Of a DNA stretch of 64,000 nucleotides, positions 8,465 through 15,748 are shown in pieces. Source of the stretch: DATCYX01 sp963714425 (GTDB taxonomy: Bacteria > Chloroflexota > Anaerolineae > Anaerolineales > UBA4823). The first letter of the stretch is position 1. Every line of letters begins with the position of its first letter. The stretch covers positions 62,001 to 126,000 of the forward strand of contig CAVQOI010000008.1 in assembly GCA_963714425.1 (NCBI GenBank), read 5' to 3'. The translations under genes were made by a program, and so were the position numbers. The notes below the pieces were generated by a model, which was not told the DNA's origin, searched no databases, and worked only from the letters and a program-made list of their open reading frames with translations.

Positions 8465-9544
8465 ATGGTGAAATTCTTACGAAATCATCCGCTTCTCATT
8501 CTATTACTATCAGTTCCTGTTGCATTATTGGCTGAGACCGGGCACTGGGGAGAGGTATGGGTGTTTATACTCTCTGCAGTCGGCGTTATTCCATTAGCAC
8601 ATTACATAGGTAAATCCACCGAAGCACTGGCTCATTACACCGGCCCTAGACTGGGTGGATTGCTTAATGCTACATTGGGAAATGCAGCTGAATTGATTAT
8701 AACGATATTCGCTATACGTGAAGGACTTCTCGATCTTGTTAAAGCCTCAATCACAGGATCCATACTAGGCAATATCCTTCTCGTCCTGGGGATGTCTATG
8801 GTTGCCGGCGGTTTGCGCCATGGTGTTCAGTCATTCAATCGCCAACAAGCATCGAACAATGCGATCTTGCTCTCGTTGGCGATTGTTGCATTGGTCGTGC
8901 CTTCTCTCTTCAGCCATTACATCGGCCCCGAGACAAGCATTGAAGTAGAAGTGTTGAGCCTGGGGGTAGCGGGTGTGATGATCTTGCTTTATTTGCTTGG
9001 ACTGGTTTTTAGCTATCGCCTGATACGTAAACCGTTCTCCCCCACCAAAACCCAGCCTGAATCGACGCCGGGGCACGATTTCTGGCCCTTACGTACATCG
9101 TTGGTCATCCTGGCTGTCTCCACAATTGGGGTGGCTTTTCTGAGCGAACTGCTGGTGGGTTCGGTAGAGCCCGTAGTTGCCCGCCTGGGCATCTCTGAAT
9201 TTTTCCTCGGTATTGTACTTATCCCATTAATTGGCAACGTGGCGGAACATCTTGTGGCGGTCCAAGTGGCAATGGATAACAAAATGGACTTGAGTGTAGA
9301 AATATGTATCGCCTCAAGCCTCCAGATTGCCTTATTCGTTGCTCCAGTACTGGTTTTTGTCAGCCTGATTATGGGCAACCCTCTCACTCTGATATTCAAC
9401 CAGTTTGAGCTAATCGCTCTGATCGCTGGGGTAATGATTGCCACAATGGTCTCAGCTGACGGCGAGTCAAATTGGCTGGAAGGGGCTGAATTACTGGCAG
9501 TCTATGCCATCCTCGGATTGGCCTTCTTCCTTCTGCCAGTTTAA
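8465..9544 (+). CDS. cax: Calcium/proton antiporter (CaCA family, Cax)
   Basis: A 359-residue polytopic protein with about 11 hydrophobic segments. The two inverted CaCA repeats each carry their ion-binding signature: GNAAELIITIFAIREG in the first half and GNVAEHLVA in the second, whose glutamates coordinate Ca2+. This is the Cax/VCX1 subfamily, which exports Ca2+ in exchange for protons across the cytoplasmic membrane. The ATG has a ribosome site (AAGGACATGG). It lies between the lipid kinase and a small secreted protein in the same direction. Confidence 0.93.
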   Translation: MVKFLRNHPLLILLLSVPVALLAETGHWGEVWVFILSAVGVIPLAHYIGKSTEALAHYTGPRLGGLLNATLGNAAELIITIFAIREGLLDLVKASITGSILGNILLVLGMSMVAGGLRHGVQSFNRQQASNNAILLSLAIVALVVPSLFSHYIGPETSIEVEVLSLGVAGVMILLYLLGLVFSYRLIRKPFSPTKTQPESTPGHDFWPLRTSLVILAVSTIGVAFLSELLVGSVEPVVARLGISEFFLGIVLIPLIGNVAEHLVAVQVAMDNKMDLSVEICIASSLQIALFVAPVLVFVSLIMGNPLTLIFNQFELIALIAGVMIATMVSADGESNWLEGAELLAVYAILGLAFFLLPV

Positions 9545-9565
9545 GTGCATAGGCGAAGAGAGATT

Positions 9566-10057
9566 ATGGAATCCAAAGCGTTTCTGCGATACCTTTTGAG
9601 CCCATGGGTGATCGGGGGAACAATCATCGTCGGGGTTTCAATGCTTTGCGCTGCCCTCTTCCTCTTGATCGCGGGGAGGACTGATCGAAACGCGCTCCCC
9701 ATCGCTACCGCGATCGTTCACGTCATCCCACTTCCAAGTGCCACATCCACTCTCCCGCCAGCTACTGCCACCGCTGAATCTGCTCCCCCACCGCCATTAC
9801 CCCCGGCCTCGGGTGATATTGTGATCGGGGCATTTGTGCAGGTTTCAGGAACCGGCGGTGATGGGTTACGCCTGCGTGCGGAGCCTGGGTTGGAGGGGAC
9901 CGTGCGTTTTTTGGGATTGGAAGCCGAAGTATTTCAGGTGAGTGATGGGCCACGCCAGATCGATAGCTATAACTGGTGGTTTCTGGTTGCTCCATTTGAT
10001 TCCAGTGTGCAAGGGTGGGCGGTGGCGAATTTTCTGGCCGTTGTGCAATCACCATAA
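9566..10057 (+). CDS. Membrane-anchored SH3-type domain protein
   Basis: About 163 residues from the ATG at 9566, which follows a GAAGAGAG ribosome site. A GTG at 9545 in the same frame is possible but abuts the cax stop. One hydrophobic segment near residues 12-35 anchors the protein. A Thr/Pro/Ala-rich linker (about 45-80) follows, and then a C-terminal domain whose pattern (VSGTGGDGLRLRAEPG, then VQGWAVANFL) resembles bacterial SH3 (SH3b) domains that bind cell-wall or peptide ligands. The domain probably lies outside the membrane. Its role is unknown. Confidence 0.7.
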   Translation: MESKAFLRYLLSPWVIGGTIIVGVSMLCAALFLLIAGRTDRNALPIATAIVHVIPLPSATSTLPPATATAESAPPPPLPPASGDIVIGAFVQVSGTGGDGLRLRAEPGLEGTVRFLGLEAEVFQVSDGPRQIDSYNWWFLVAPFDSSVQGWAVANFLAVVQSP

Positions 10058-10159
10058 GTTGTATGGTACTGAATATTTACTACCCGTAGGTCTCCTGCAA
10101 TAGTGGGCTCATCCAGCTACCAATCTTGATAGCTCGCAAATATTTTCGTAGGTATCCCT

Positions 10160-10188
10160 TTGCATTTTCAGCATTTTCGATTTATAGT
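10160..10188 (+). promoter_or_regulatory. Promoter placing the transcript start at the DUF971 ATG
   Basis: TTGCAT (10160-10165) and TATAGT (10183-10188) are 17 bases apart. Only 6 bases separate the -10 box from the ATG at 10195, and no Shine-Dalgarno sequence is present. The arrangement predicts a leaderless mRNA. Confidence 0.45.
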
Positions 10189-10194
10189 TAGAGT

Positions 10195-10539
10195 ATGAAA
10201 CCTACTGGGGTGACAGCTAACCGACACACGCGACAGCTTCACATCACCTGGGAAGATGGGCACGAGAGCCAGTATACGTTTACTTTCCTACGGGATGCAT
10301 GTCCGTGCGCTGAGTGCCGTGGCGGTCATGACAATATGGGAACATTGCCTGAGCTATCTGCGTATAATCGCCCTGATGTTGAATCTCCAGCAACGCGATT
10401 GCGTAATTTAGAGGCAGTTGGCACCTACGCCCTTACGTTTGAATGGGAAGATGGGCACCACTTTGGTATTTACAATTGGAAATTCTTACGAGCGATCTGC
10501 AACTGCCCGGTATGCCGCCTGGAGCGGGAAAATGGATGA
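10195..10539 (+). CDS. DUF971 domain protein with two cysteine clusters
   Basis: The 114-residue protein is made almost entirely of the DUF971 domain (the N-terminal domain of gamma-butyrobetaine hydroxylase, also found alone). It has ITWEDGHESQY followed by CPCAEC near residue 38 and a second half with FEWEDGHHFGIYNW and CNCPVC near 101. The paired Cys clusters could bind zinc or an iron-sulphur centre. In other bacteria DUF971 proteins sit next to Fe-S assembly genes, but none is present here. Its last 8 bases overlap the start of the next gene. Confidence 0.8.
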   Translation: MKPTGVTANRHTRQLHITWEDGHESQYTFTFLRDACPCAECRGGHDNMGTLPELSAYNRPDVESPATRLRNLEAVGTYALTFEWEDGHHFGIYNWKFLRAICNCPVCRLERENG

Positions 10540-11089
10540 GGACCCCCTAGCAAATGTTTATTCGTATGTTGAGCGGGCTTATGTGCGCCTGCAAGCGAGC
10601 GACGTCCTCAACCAGTGCCTGGAGGAAGGGCGGCTAATTCCGTTGCAATCGCTGGTGGAGATGTTGATCGTCCTCGGTCCGACCAGCTTGGTCTCTTTAC
10701 GCGAAATACTAGGGGAAGTATATTCACGAAGATCCCAGGTGAAAAACGATCAACACCAGGTGTTCTCCAAGCTAGAGAATGAGCTCAATACTTATCATGT
10801 TCGCTTGGGAGGCGTGCACAGCCTGATCTCTCTGGCGCGCCTTACGCCTATGGCGTTCCTGGCATTTCTACGCAGTCAAAATGTTGAGAATGAGAAAGAC
10901 CAGCTCATCTGTTTGCAACGGCTGGAGGATGCACTAGAGTTGATAAAATCACTCGAGGATCACCTGCGACTGTTGGATGAGATCGAAGTTTATCTCCACG
11001 ATTGGCTTTGGTCCCTGATCTACCAGTCAGCGCATCAGGAATGGGGGGAGAGGTCAATTTCGATGAAGCGAGATCTTAGGTTTCTCTAA
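10532..11089 (+). CDS. Helical protein of unknown function
   Basis: A 185-residue protein from the ATG at 10532, which is preceded by GGAGCGGG and overlaps the DUF971 stop by 8 bases, so the two genes are almost certainly translated together. The sequence is Leu-, Glu- and Arg-rich with no signal peptide or membrane segment, and it reads as a series of amphipathic helices (for example LQRLEDALELIKSLEDHLRL). I do not recognise a family. Coupling to DUF971 is the only functional hint. Confidence 0.7.
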   Translation: MDEDPLANVYSYVERAYVRLQASDVLNQCLEEGRLIPLQSLVEMLIVLGPTSLVSLREILGEVYSRRSQVKNDQHQVFSKLENELNTYHVRLGGVHSLISLARLTPMAFLAFLRSQNVENEKDQLICLQRLEDALELIKSLEDHLRLLDEIEVYLHDWLWSLIYQSAHQEWGERSISMKRDLRFL

Positions 11090-11126
11090 TCGAGCGTTCT
11101 GGCTGCTTGACCCAATCTCAAAATCG

Positions 11127-11780
11127 CTATAGGTAATCTCGCAGATTGTGCTCAACCGCATAGGCGGCTGCTTCAGCACGATTGCTCACCCCCAGCTTGG
11201 ACAATATACTGCTTACGTAATTGCGAACGGTGCCTTCCCCCAGGAAGAGCGCTTTGGCGATCTCGCGGTTTGTCTTTCCCTCCGAGACCAGGACCAATAC
11301 GTGCCGCTCCTGCTGGGTTAAAGCAGAAAATGCAGATGCTTCTTCTTCTTTTGCGGCTTTGCGCACTTCCTGAAAAATGCGTTGGGTCACTGCAGGATCG
11401 AGCAATGCTTCACCGCGCCCAACAGCTTCAATCGCCCGCACCAAATCTTCAGCGCCGATTTGTTTGAGTACATATCCAGATGCACCTGCACGGATAGCTG
11501 AAAAAAGCATCTCATCCTCGGCATACGAAGTAAGCATAATGACTTTTGTGTTTGGGTATTTTTCAGCGATCTCCTCACAGGCTTCAATGCCCGAGCCACC
11601 CGGTAAGCGAATATCCATTACAACCACATCTGGGTTATGGATGGAAACCCGCTCGATAGCCTCACGGGCAGTGCTGGCTTCGGCAACAACTTCGAAGTTT
11701 GGATGCCTCTCGAGGAGTGATTTCAAGCCAAGTCGTACAACCTCATGATCATCTACCAATAATATTCGTTGTTTTGTCAT
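11127..11780 (-). CDS. NarL/FixJ-type response regulator
   Basis: The 217-residue protein has a receiver domain (1-120) with acidic pair D10/D11, phospho-acceptor D56 in VVVMDIRLPG, and the conserved Thr and Lys of the switch (MLTSYAEDEM, VLKQIG). The LuxR-type helix-turn-helix follows at about 150-215, with LTQQERHVLVLVSEGKTN and the recognition helix GTVRNYVSSIL. No histidine kinase is encoded in the window, so the partner is elsewhere or the input comes from the Ser/Thr kinase of the same operon. It is the last gene of the leftward operon that starts near 17645, 12 bases after the OmpR-type regulator. Confidence 0.93.
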   Translation of the reverse strand: MTKQRILLVDDHEVVRLGLKSLLERHPNFEVVAEASTAREAIERVSIHNPDVVVMDIRLPGGSGIEACEEIAEKYPNTKVIMLTSYAEDEMLFSAIRAGASGYVLKQIGAEDLVRAIEAVGRGEALLDPAVTQRIFQEVRKAAKEEEASAFSALTQQERHVLVLVSEGKTNREIAKALFLGEGTVRNYVSSILSKLGVSNRAEAAAYAVEHNLRDYL

Positions 11781-11792
11781 TATAAGTATTCC

Positions 11793-12521
11793 TCAACCTG
11801 TCGGTTTTGAAGAGCGGCGAAAGTCAACAAATCGGTAACCAACGCCACGCTCGGTCAGGATGTACTGGGGATTAGAAGGGTCTTTTTCAATCTTCTGGCG
11901 AAGATAATTAATATACAGGCGGACGTAATGGGGTTCATCCCGGTACTCATACCCCCAGACTTTTGCCAAAATTTGGTCGTGGGTGACTACCCAGCCTGAA
12001 TTCTGTACCAGGTGATAAAGCAGGCGGTACTCGGTTGGACGCAACTTTACCAGCTCGCCATTTACCCAAACCTCACGCCGGTCAAAATCGAGCTTAAGCC
12101 AGTCATCGACTTCGATCAATTCGTGCGTGCTTACCGAGGCTGTTTCAGTTCGGCGCAATACCGCTTTCACCCGACTGACCAGCTCACGGGGACTAAATGG
12201 CTTGGTAATGTAATCGTCAGCCCCAAGCTCTAACCCGCGAATTCTATCTTCCTCTTCACCTTTGGCAGTCAACATGATTACTGGTACTGTACTCACTTCC
12301 CTGGTCATGCGCAGCACTTCAAAACCATCAATATCTGGTAACATCACGTCCAATAGGACAAGATCGGGTAGATCGCTCCGCAAGTGCTCGATCGCCTGAC
12401 CGCCCCGGAACGCTTCACTTACGTTGAAACCATCGTGCTCCAGGTTCAAGCGGATGAAACGCACCATGCGTTCTTCGTCATCAACGACTAGAATGCGGCG
12501 ACCTCTAAAGCTCTTCTCCAT
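11793..12521 (-). CDS. OmpR/PhoB-type response regulator
   Basis: A 242-residue protein with a receiver domain (about 8-122; phospho-acceptor D58 in LVLLDVMLPD, switch lysine in TKPFSPREL) and a C-terminal winged helix (about 140-235; the LRPTEYRLLYHL, HVRLYINYLRQKIE-like and LTERGVGYRF elements are present). It would bind promoter DNA when phosphorylated. There is no neighbouring histidine kinase. It is co-directional with the kinase/phosphatase genes, 7 bases after the small conserved protein. Confidence 0.93.
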   Translation of the reverse strand: MEKSFRGRRILVVDDEERMVRFIRLNLEHDGFNVSEAFRGGQAIEHLRSDLPDLVLLDVMLPDIDGFEVLRMTREVSTVPVIMLTAKGEEEDRIRGLELGADDYITKPFSPRELVSRVKAVLRRTETASVSTHELIEVDDWLKLDFDRREVWVNGELVKLRPTEYRLLYHLVQNSGWVVTHDQILAKVWGYEYRDEPHYVRLYINYLRQKIEKDPSNPQYILTERGVGYRFVDFRRSSKPTG

Positions 12522-12528
12522 GTAACCC

Positions 12529-12771
12529 TCATTCTCGGACGAAGCCGATGATCTCCTCCTCTTCTTTGCCTCCGATCACCTCGACAAAGCTCATCTTCTC
12601 AATAGGCCAGATAACCGTGAGCACATTTTCCGCTAGGTAGGGAACATCTTTGCCGTCCCTCAGTCGCGGGTTATTTAATGTGAGGATGGTATCGGAGGGA
12701 TTCGGCAGTTCTTCCACCTCACCAACCACAGGGTCTGCGTTCATTATGTGCAGAATCAGTGTGTAGGTCAA
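12529..12771 (-). CDS. Small conserved protein of unknown function
   Basis: An 80-residue acidic protein starting at a TTG (12771) with a strong GGAGG site five bases upstream. It alternates short strands with a conserved-looking core (LNNPRLRDGKDVPYL, then VLTVIWPIEKMSFVEV) and ends in EEEEIIGFVRE. This suggests a small beta-barrel fold, but I cannot name a family. It lies inside the signalling operon between the FHA protein and the OmpR-type regulator, so it may be an accessory or scaffold component. Confidence 0.75.
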   Translation of the reverse strand: MTYTLILHIMNADPVVGEVEELPNPSDTILTLNNPRLRDGKDVPYLAENVLTVIWPIEKMSFVEVIGGKEEEEIIGFVRE

Positions 12772-12794
12772 TTTAACCTCCGGATCGATATGAA

Positions 12795-13310
12795 TTAATG
12801 AATTAATACCTGAAATTTAAACTTACCCAACGAAACTATATCTCCATTCTCAAGAGATTGTGGCGTGTGGGGAGATATCTTTTTGCCGTTAAGACGGGTT
12901 CCATTTGCCGATCCCAGATCGGTGATCGTGATTGCGAACTTCTCAATCTTTAGTGTAGCATGTAATCTGGATACACCGACCTCATATGCCTGGTAGGCAC
13001 TTAAGTCTAGATCGGGAAGGATTGGTTGGTTTCCACTGACGCGCCCCAGCGTGAATTCGTATCCGCCCTCCAAGGGTATGAGCACCCCAGTAGCAAGGAC
13101 TTTTAATGAAACATTGGAATCTGGCAAAGGGGCAGACTGAACTTTTGGTTGCGGCTGAGGTGCTATAGGCTCACTAAATGGTGTGCTTTCTCCCTGGTAA
13201 ACCGCAGTCTTTGGAGGAGTAGGTTTCTCATAGCTTAATCTTGCCCCACACTCTTCGCAGAAAAGTGCGCCGATTATTTCCTGATGCTCGCAAGAAGGGC
13301 AGGTGATCAT
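12795..13310 (-). CDS. Zinc-ribbon plus FHA domain protein
   Basis: A 171-residue protein. Residues 3-24 form a zinc ribbon (CPSC and CEECG pairs). A Pro/Gln-rich linker follows, then an FHA domain at about 80-170 with the phosphothreonine-binding residues in VGVSRLHATL and the GSANGTRLNG loop. FHA domains read phosphothreonine left by Ser/Thr kinases, so this is the likely reader of the kinase encoded at the head of the operon. Its ATG overlaps the stop codon of the J-domain/VWA gene by 4 bases (ATGA), which couples their translation. Confidence 0.92.
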   Translation of the reverse strand: MITCPSCEHQEIIGALFCEECGARLSYEKPTPPKTAVYQGESTPFSEPIAPQPQPKVQSAPLPDSNVSLKVLATGVLIPLEGGYEFTLGRVSGNQPILPDLDLSAYQAYEVGVSRLHATLKIEKFAITITDLGSANGTRLNGKKISPHTPQSLENGDIVSLGKFKFQVLIH

Positions 13311-14815
13311 TCCCCTTCTCTTTCTGCACGCTCAAACTCGGTTGTGCCGGGAATGTTGGACGGTAGTAGTAGGGCGCGTGTGCCGTATTTAATTAGTTTT
13401 TTGCCGGCTTCGCTCAGCCCTCCCTGGACGGGGATATTGTCAGCTTCGAGCATTGTCATACGTGCCAATTCGTGTTCGCCACGCGAATACAAGTGTGTCG
13501 CCAGGTTCTGCATTTGGCGACTCGCCTCATTGGGCTTTCCGTCGACAAGGTATTGATTTGCGCGCTCTTGCATGCGGTAAAGGTTAAGTTGAGAGATAGC
13601 ATTCATCAAACGCGTTGGAGGTGGCGGAAATTCGCTTGCTTCGCTGACCTGCCTGGAAAGATGCAGGGAGAGGATGCAGTTTGGATTTGCCCGAGTGGGG
13701 ATATCCAGAGAGATCTGGCCTTCTGCGATGGATAGAGGCCCGTTAGAGCTCAGGATTGGATCAATAACAAACTCGAGTAAGAAGGCCATGCTAGGCTCTT
13801 TTGGGATCACGCCCAAACGAATGGGAGTAGTCGATTTCAATCGGATCGCATCAGGCGATATGCGGAAAGCGTACCGGAGCTTCACCCCTGGTTTGGTGTG
13901 AATATCGAATGCCACTCGTTCGGCGTAGATCTTTCCAAATCCAGAAAATTTTTCCTTTAGGATTTTTCCGATATCTTTGGGCTTAGAAATATATAAGCTG
14001 CTTCCTCCGGTGCGCGCTGCTAAGCTGTCCAGAAATACATCGTTCCACTCATTACCGATACCGAGCCCACTGATGCCAATTCCGTAAATCGCCGCCTGGT
14101 CAGCGAGACGCAAGCATTCGCTTTCGTCTCCATAAGTGCGCCCGTCGGTGAGCAGGATGATTTGATTTGTATGATTATTGCTGTATCGACTGCGCACCTC
14201 AAAAAATCCGGCTTCCAGACCATGGTAGATCTCTGTGCCGCCGCTGGGTCGGATCATTTTAATCTTTTTTTCTATCTCTTTTACGTCCGCGCTTCTGCCA
14301 CCCGAAACCAACCCTTCAGCCCGGTCACTAAATATCACTATCGAGACAAGGTCATCGCTTCTTAGGTGGCGGATGATCTCAATGGCTGTTTTCTTCACCG
14401 TATCCATACGTTCGCCGAGCATGGATGTCGAGCGGTCAAGAACCAGACAGACATTTAATGGTGGGCTGGGTTGTTTTCTCGCTTCAGATGGGGAAGTCAA
14501 TTCCAACAAGACAAATAGGAGCTGTGACTCGTTGACTTTTAACAAATTTGGCCGGCTGTAGATTACATTTAAGCCTACGACAGGGCTGGTTTTTTCTACT
14601 GGGGGCAACGAACGGTCGTATTTCTCTTTCCTTGCCGGATCTGAAAGAATATCATATGCTGACTGGATCCTAATGAATAGCTCATTCGCATCGATCTCAC
14701 TGCTTACGTCCGGATGTAGCTCACGAGCCGCCTTATGGTAGGCGCGCCTGATCTCCTCGGGCGTTGCATCCCGCTCCACACCCAGATCAGCGTAATAATT
14801 CGAGCCAGGCGTCAT
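13307..14815 (-). CDS. J-domain and von Willebrand factor A fusion protein
   Basis: A 502-residue cytosolic protein. Residues 6-70 are a J domain with the HPD motif at 34-36, the element that stimulates DnaK ATPase. Residues about 121-300 are a VWA domain with an intact metal site: DRSTS at 127-131, a Thr in SGGTEIYHGL, and Asp in LLTDGRTYGD. The remaining 200 residues are a beta-rich segment followed by helices. Such a protein could bring Hsp70 to a target held by the metal-dependent VWA face. It is 8 bases after the PP2C gene and overlaps the FHA gene, within the phosphosignalling operon. Confidence 0.9.
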   Translation of the reverse strand: MTPGSNYYADLGVERDATPEEIRRAYHKAARELHPDVSSEIDANELFIRIQSAYDILSDPARKEKYDRSLPPVEKTSPVVGLNVIYSRPNLLKVNESQLLFVLLELTSPSEARKQPSPPLNVCLVLDRSTSMLGERMDTVKKTAIEIIRHLRSDDLVSIVIFSDRAEGLVSGGRSADVKEIEKKIKMIRPSGGTEIYHGLEAGFFEVRSRYSNNHTNQIILLTDGRTYGDESECLRLADQAAIYGIGISGLGIGNEWNDVFLDSLAARTGGSSLYISKPKDIGKILKEKFSGFGKIYAERVAFDIHTKPGVKLRYAFRISPDAIRLKSTTPIRLGVIPKEPSMAFLLEFVIDPILSSNGPLSIAEGQISLDIPTRANPNCILSLHLSRQVSEASEFPPPPTRLMNAISQLNLYRMQERANQYLVDGKPNEASRQMQNLATHLYSRGEHELARMTMLEADNIPVQGGLSEAGKKLIKYGTRALLLPSNIPGTTEFERAEREGE

Positions 14816-14823
14816 AAAATGAT

Positions 14824-15720
14824 TTAACCGGGCAGGCGGATGAGGATTGCTGAAATATTATCGGGTCCACCAGCTTCGTTCGCTGCATCGATTAATTTCC
14901 TGCAGGTGGTTTCTGGATTCTCCGACTCGTGCACGATTTTGAGAATTTCCATCTCTGGAACTACCCCCCAGAGCCCGTCGGAGCACAAAAGAAGATTTCC
15001 CGATGTGGGGAGCTGCAAAGAATTAATGTCAGGGTCAAATGGTTCTCCTTGACCCAATGCTCGGTACAGGACATTCCGTTGTGGATGAACAGCAGCCTCA
15101 TCCAGGCTAATCTGCCCAAGCTCTACCAATCTCTTAACGAGAGAGTGGTCTCGAGTGAGTGATTCGATATGCCCATTATCTCTAATCAAGTAGGCACGAC
15201 TATCCCCTACGTGGACAACCGTCATTTGGTTCCCTAGTATCAGAACTGAGGTGAGGGTGGTCCCACCACCTGGTACTTGTTTTGTGATGGCCTTATGCGC
15301 ATCTTGAACTCCCTCCTGCATGATCTCGAGGAGCGATTGGTCTGGTGAAGTGGGCTTGACGCTGAGAAGCGGAGCATAGAGTTTACGGACAATATAGCTA
15401 GCCATGATTCGAATAGCAATACTGCTAGCGACCTCCCCGTGCTGATGTCCCCCCATGCCGTCAGCTATGATATAAAGACCGAAGGGTACATTATTTTTAT
15501 CGCTCGTAAGGGTAGTCGTCAGGCTGAAGAGAGCGTCTTCGTTATGATCACGCTGCTTTCCAACAGATTGCGCACATCCAACGATGAGTTGGGGAGGGTC
15601 CAGTGCTCCTCGGGTTTGGTCCATATCCGAGCTGATCGCGCTGCGAGCAACCGGCTGGGTCGGTAGCTCCCCCCCCGATTTTTTTTCAAAACCAAGCATT
15701 CTCTCGAAAAAACGCTTCAC
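14824..15720 (-). CDS. PP2C-family Ser/Thr protein phosphatase
   Basis: A 298-residue metal-dependent phosphatase starting at GTG 15720 with a GGGAGGA site. The domain (about 45-298) contains the family motifs: RDHNEDAL, ADGMGGHQHGE (the Mn/Mg aspartate and glycines), THVGDSRAYL-like VVHVGDSRAYLI, LTRDHSLV, and CSDGLWG, ending with GGPDNISAIL. All metal-binding aspartates are present. It is the natural antagonist of the kinase encoded 28 bases upstream in the same transcript. About 40 residues precede the domain and have no clear function. Confidence 0.95.
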   Translation of the reverse strand: MKRFFERMLGFEKKSGGELPTQPVARSAISSDMDQTRGALDPPQLIVGCAQSVGKQRDHNEDALFSLTTTLTSDKNNVPFGLYIIADGMGGHQHGEVASSIAIRIMASYIVRKLYAPLLSVKPTSPDQSLLEIMQEGVQDAHKAITKQVPGGGTTLTSVLILGNQMTVVHVGDSRAYLIRDNGHIESLTRDHSLVKRLVELGQISLDEAAVHPQRNVLYRALGQGEPFDPDINSLQLPTSGNLLLCSDGLWGVVPEMEILKIVHESENPETTCRKLIDAANEAGGPDNISAILIRLPG

Positions 15721-15748
15721 AAATTAGTCCTCCCAATCTAAGGTTTGC

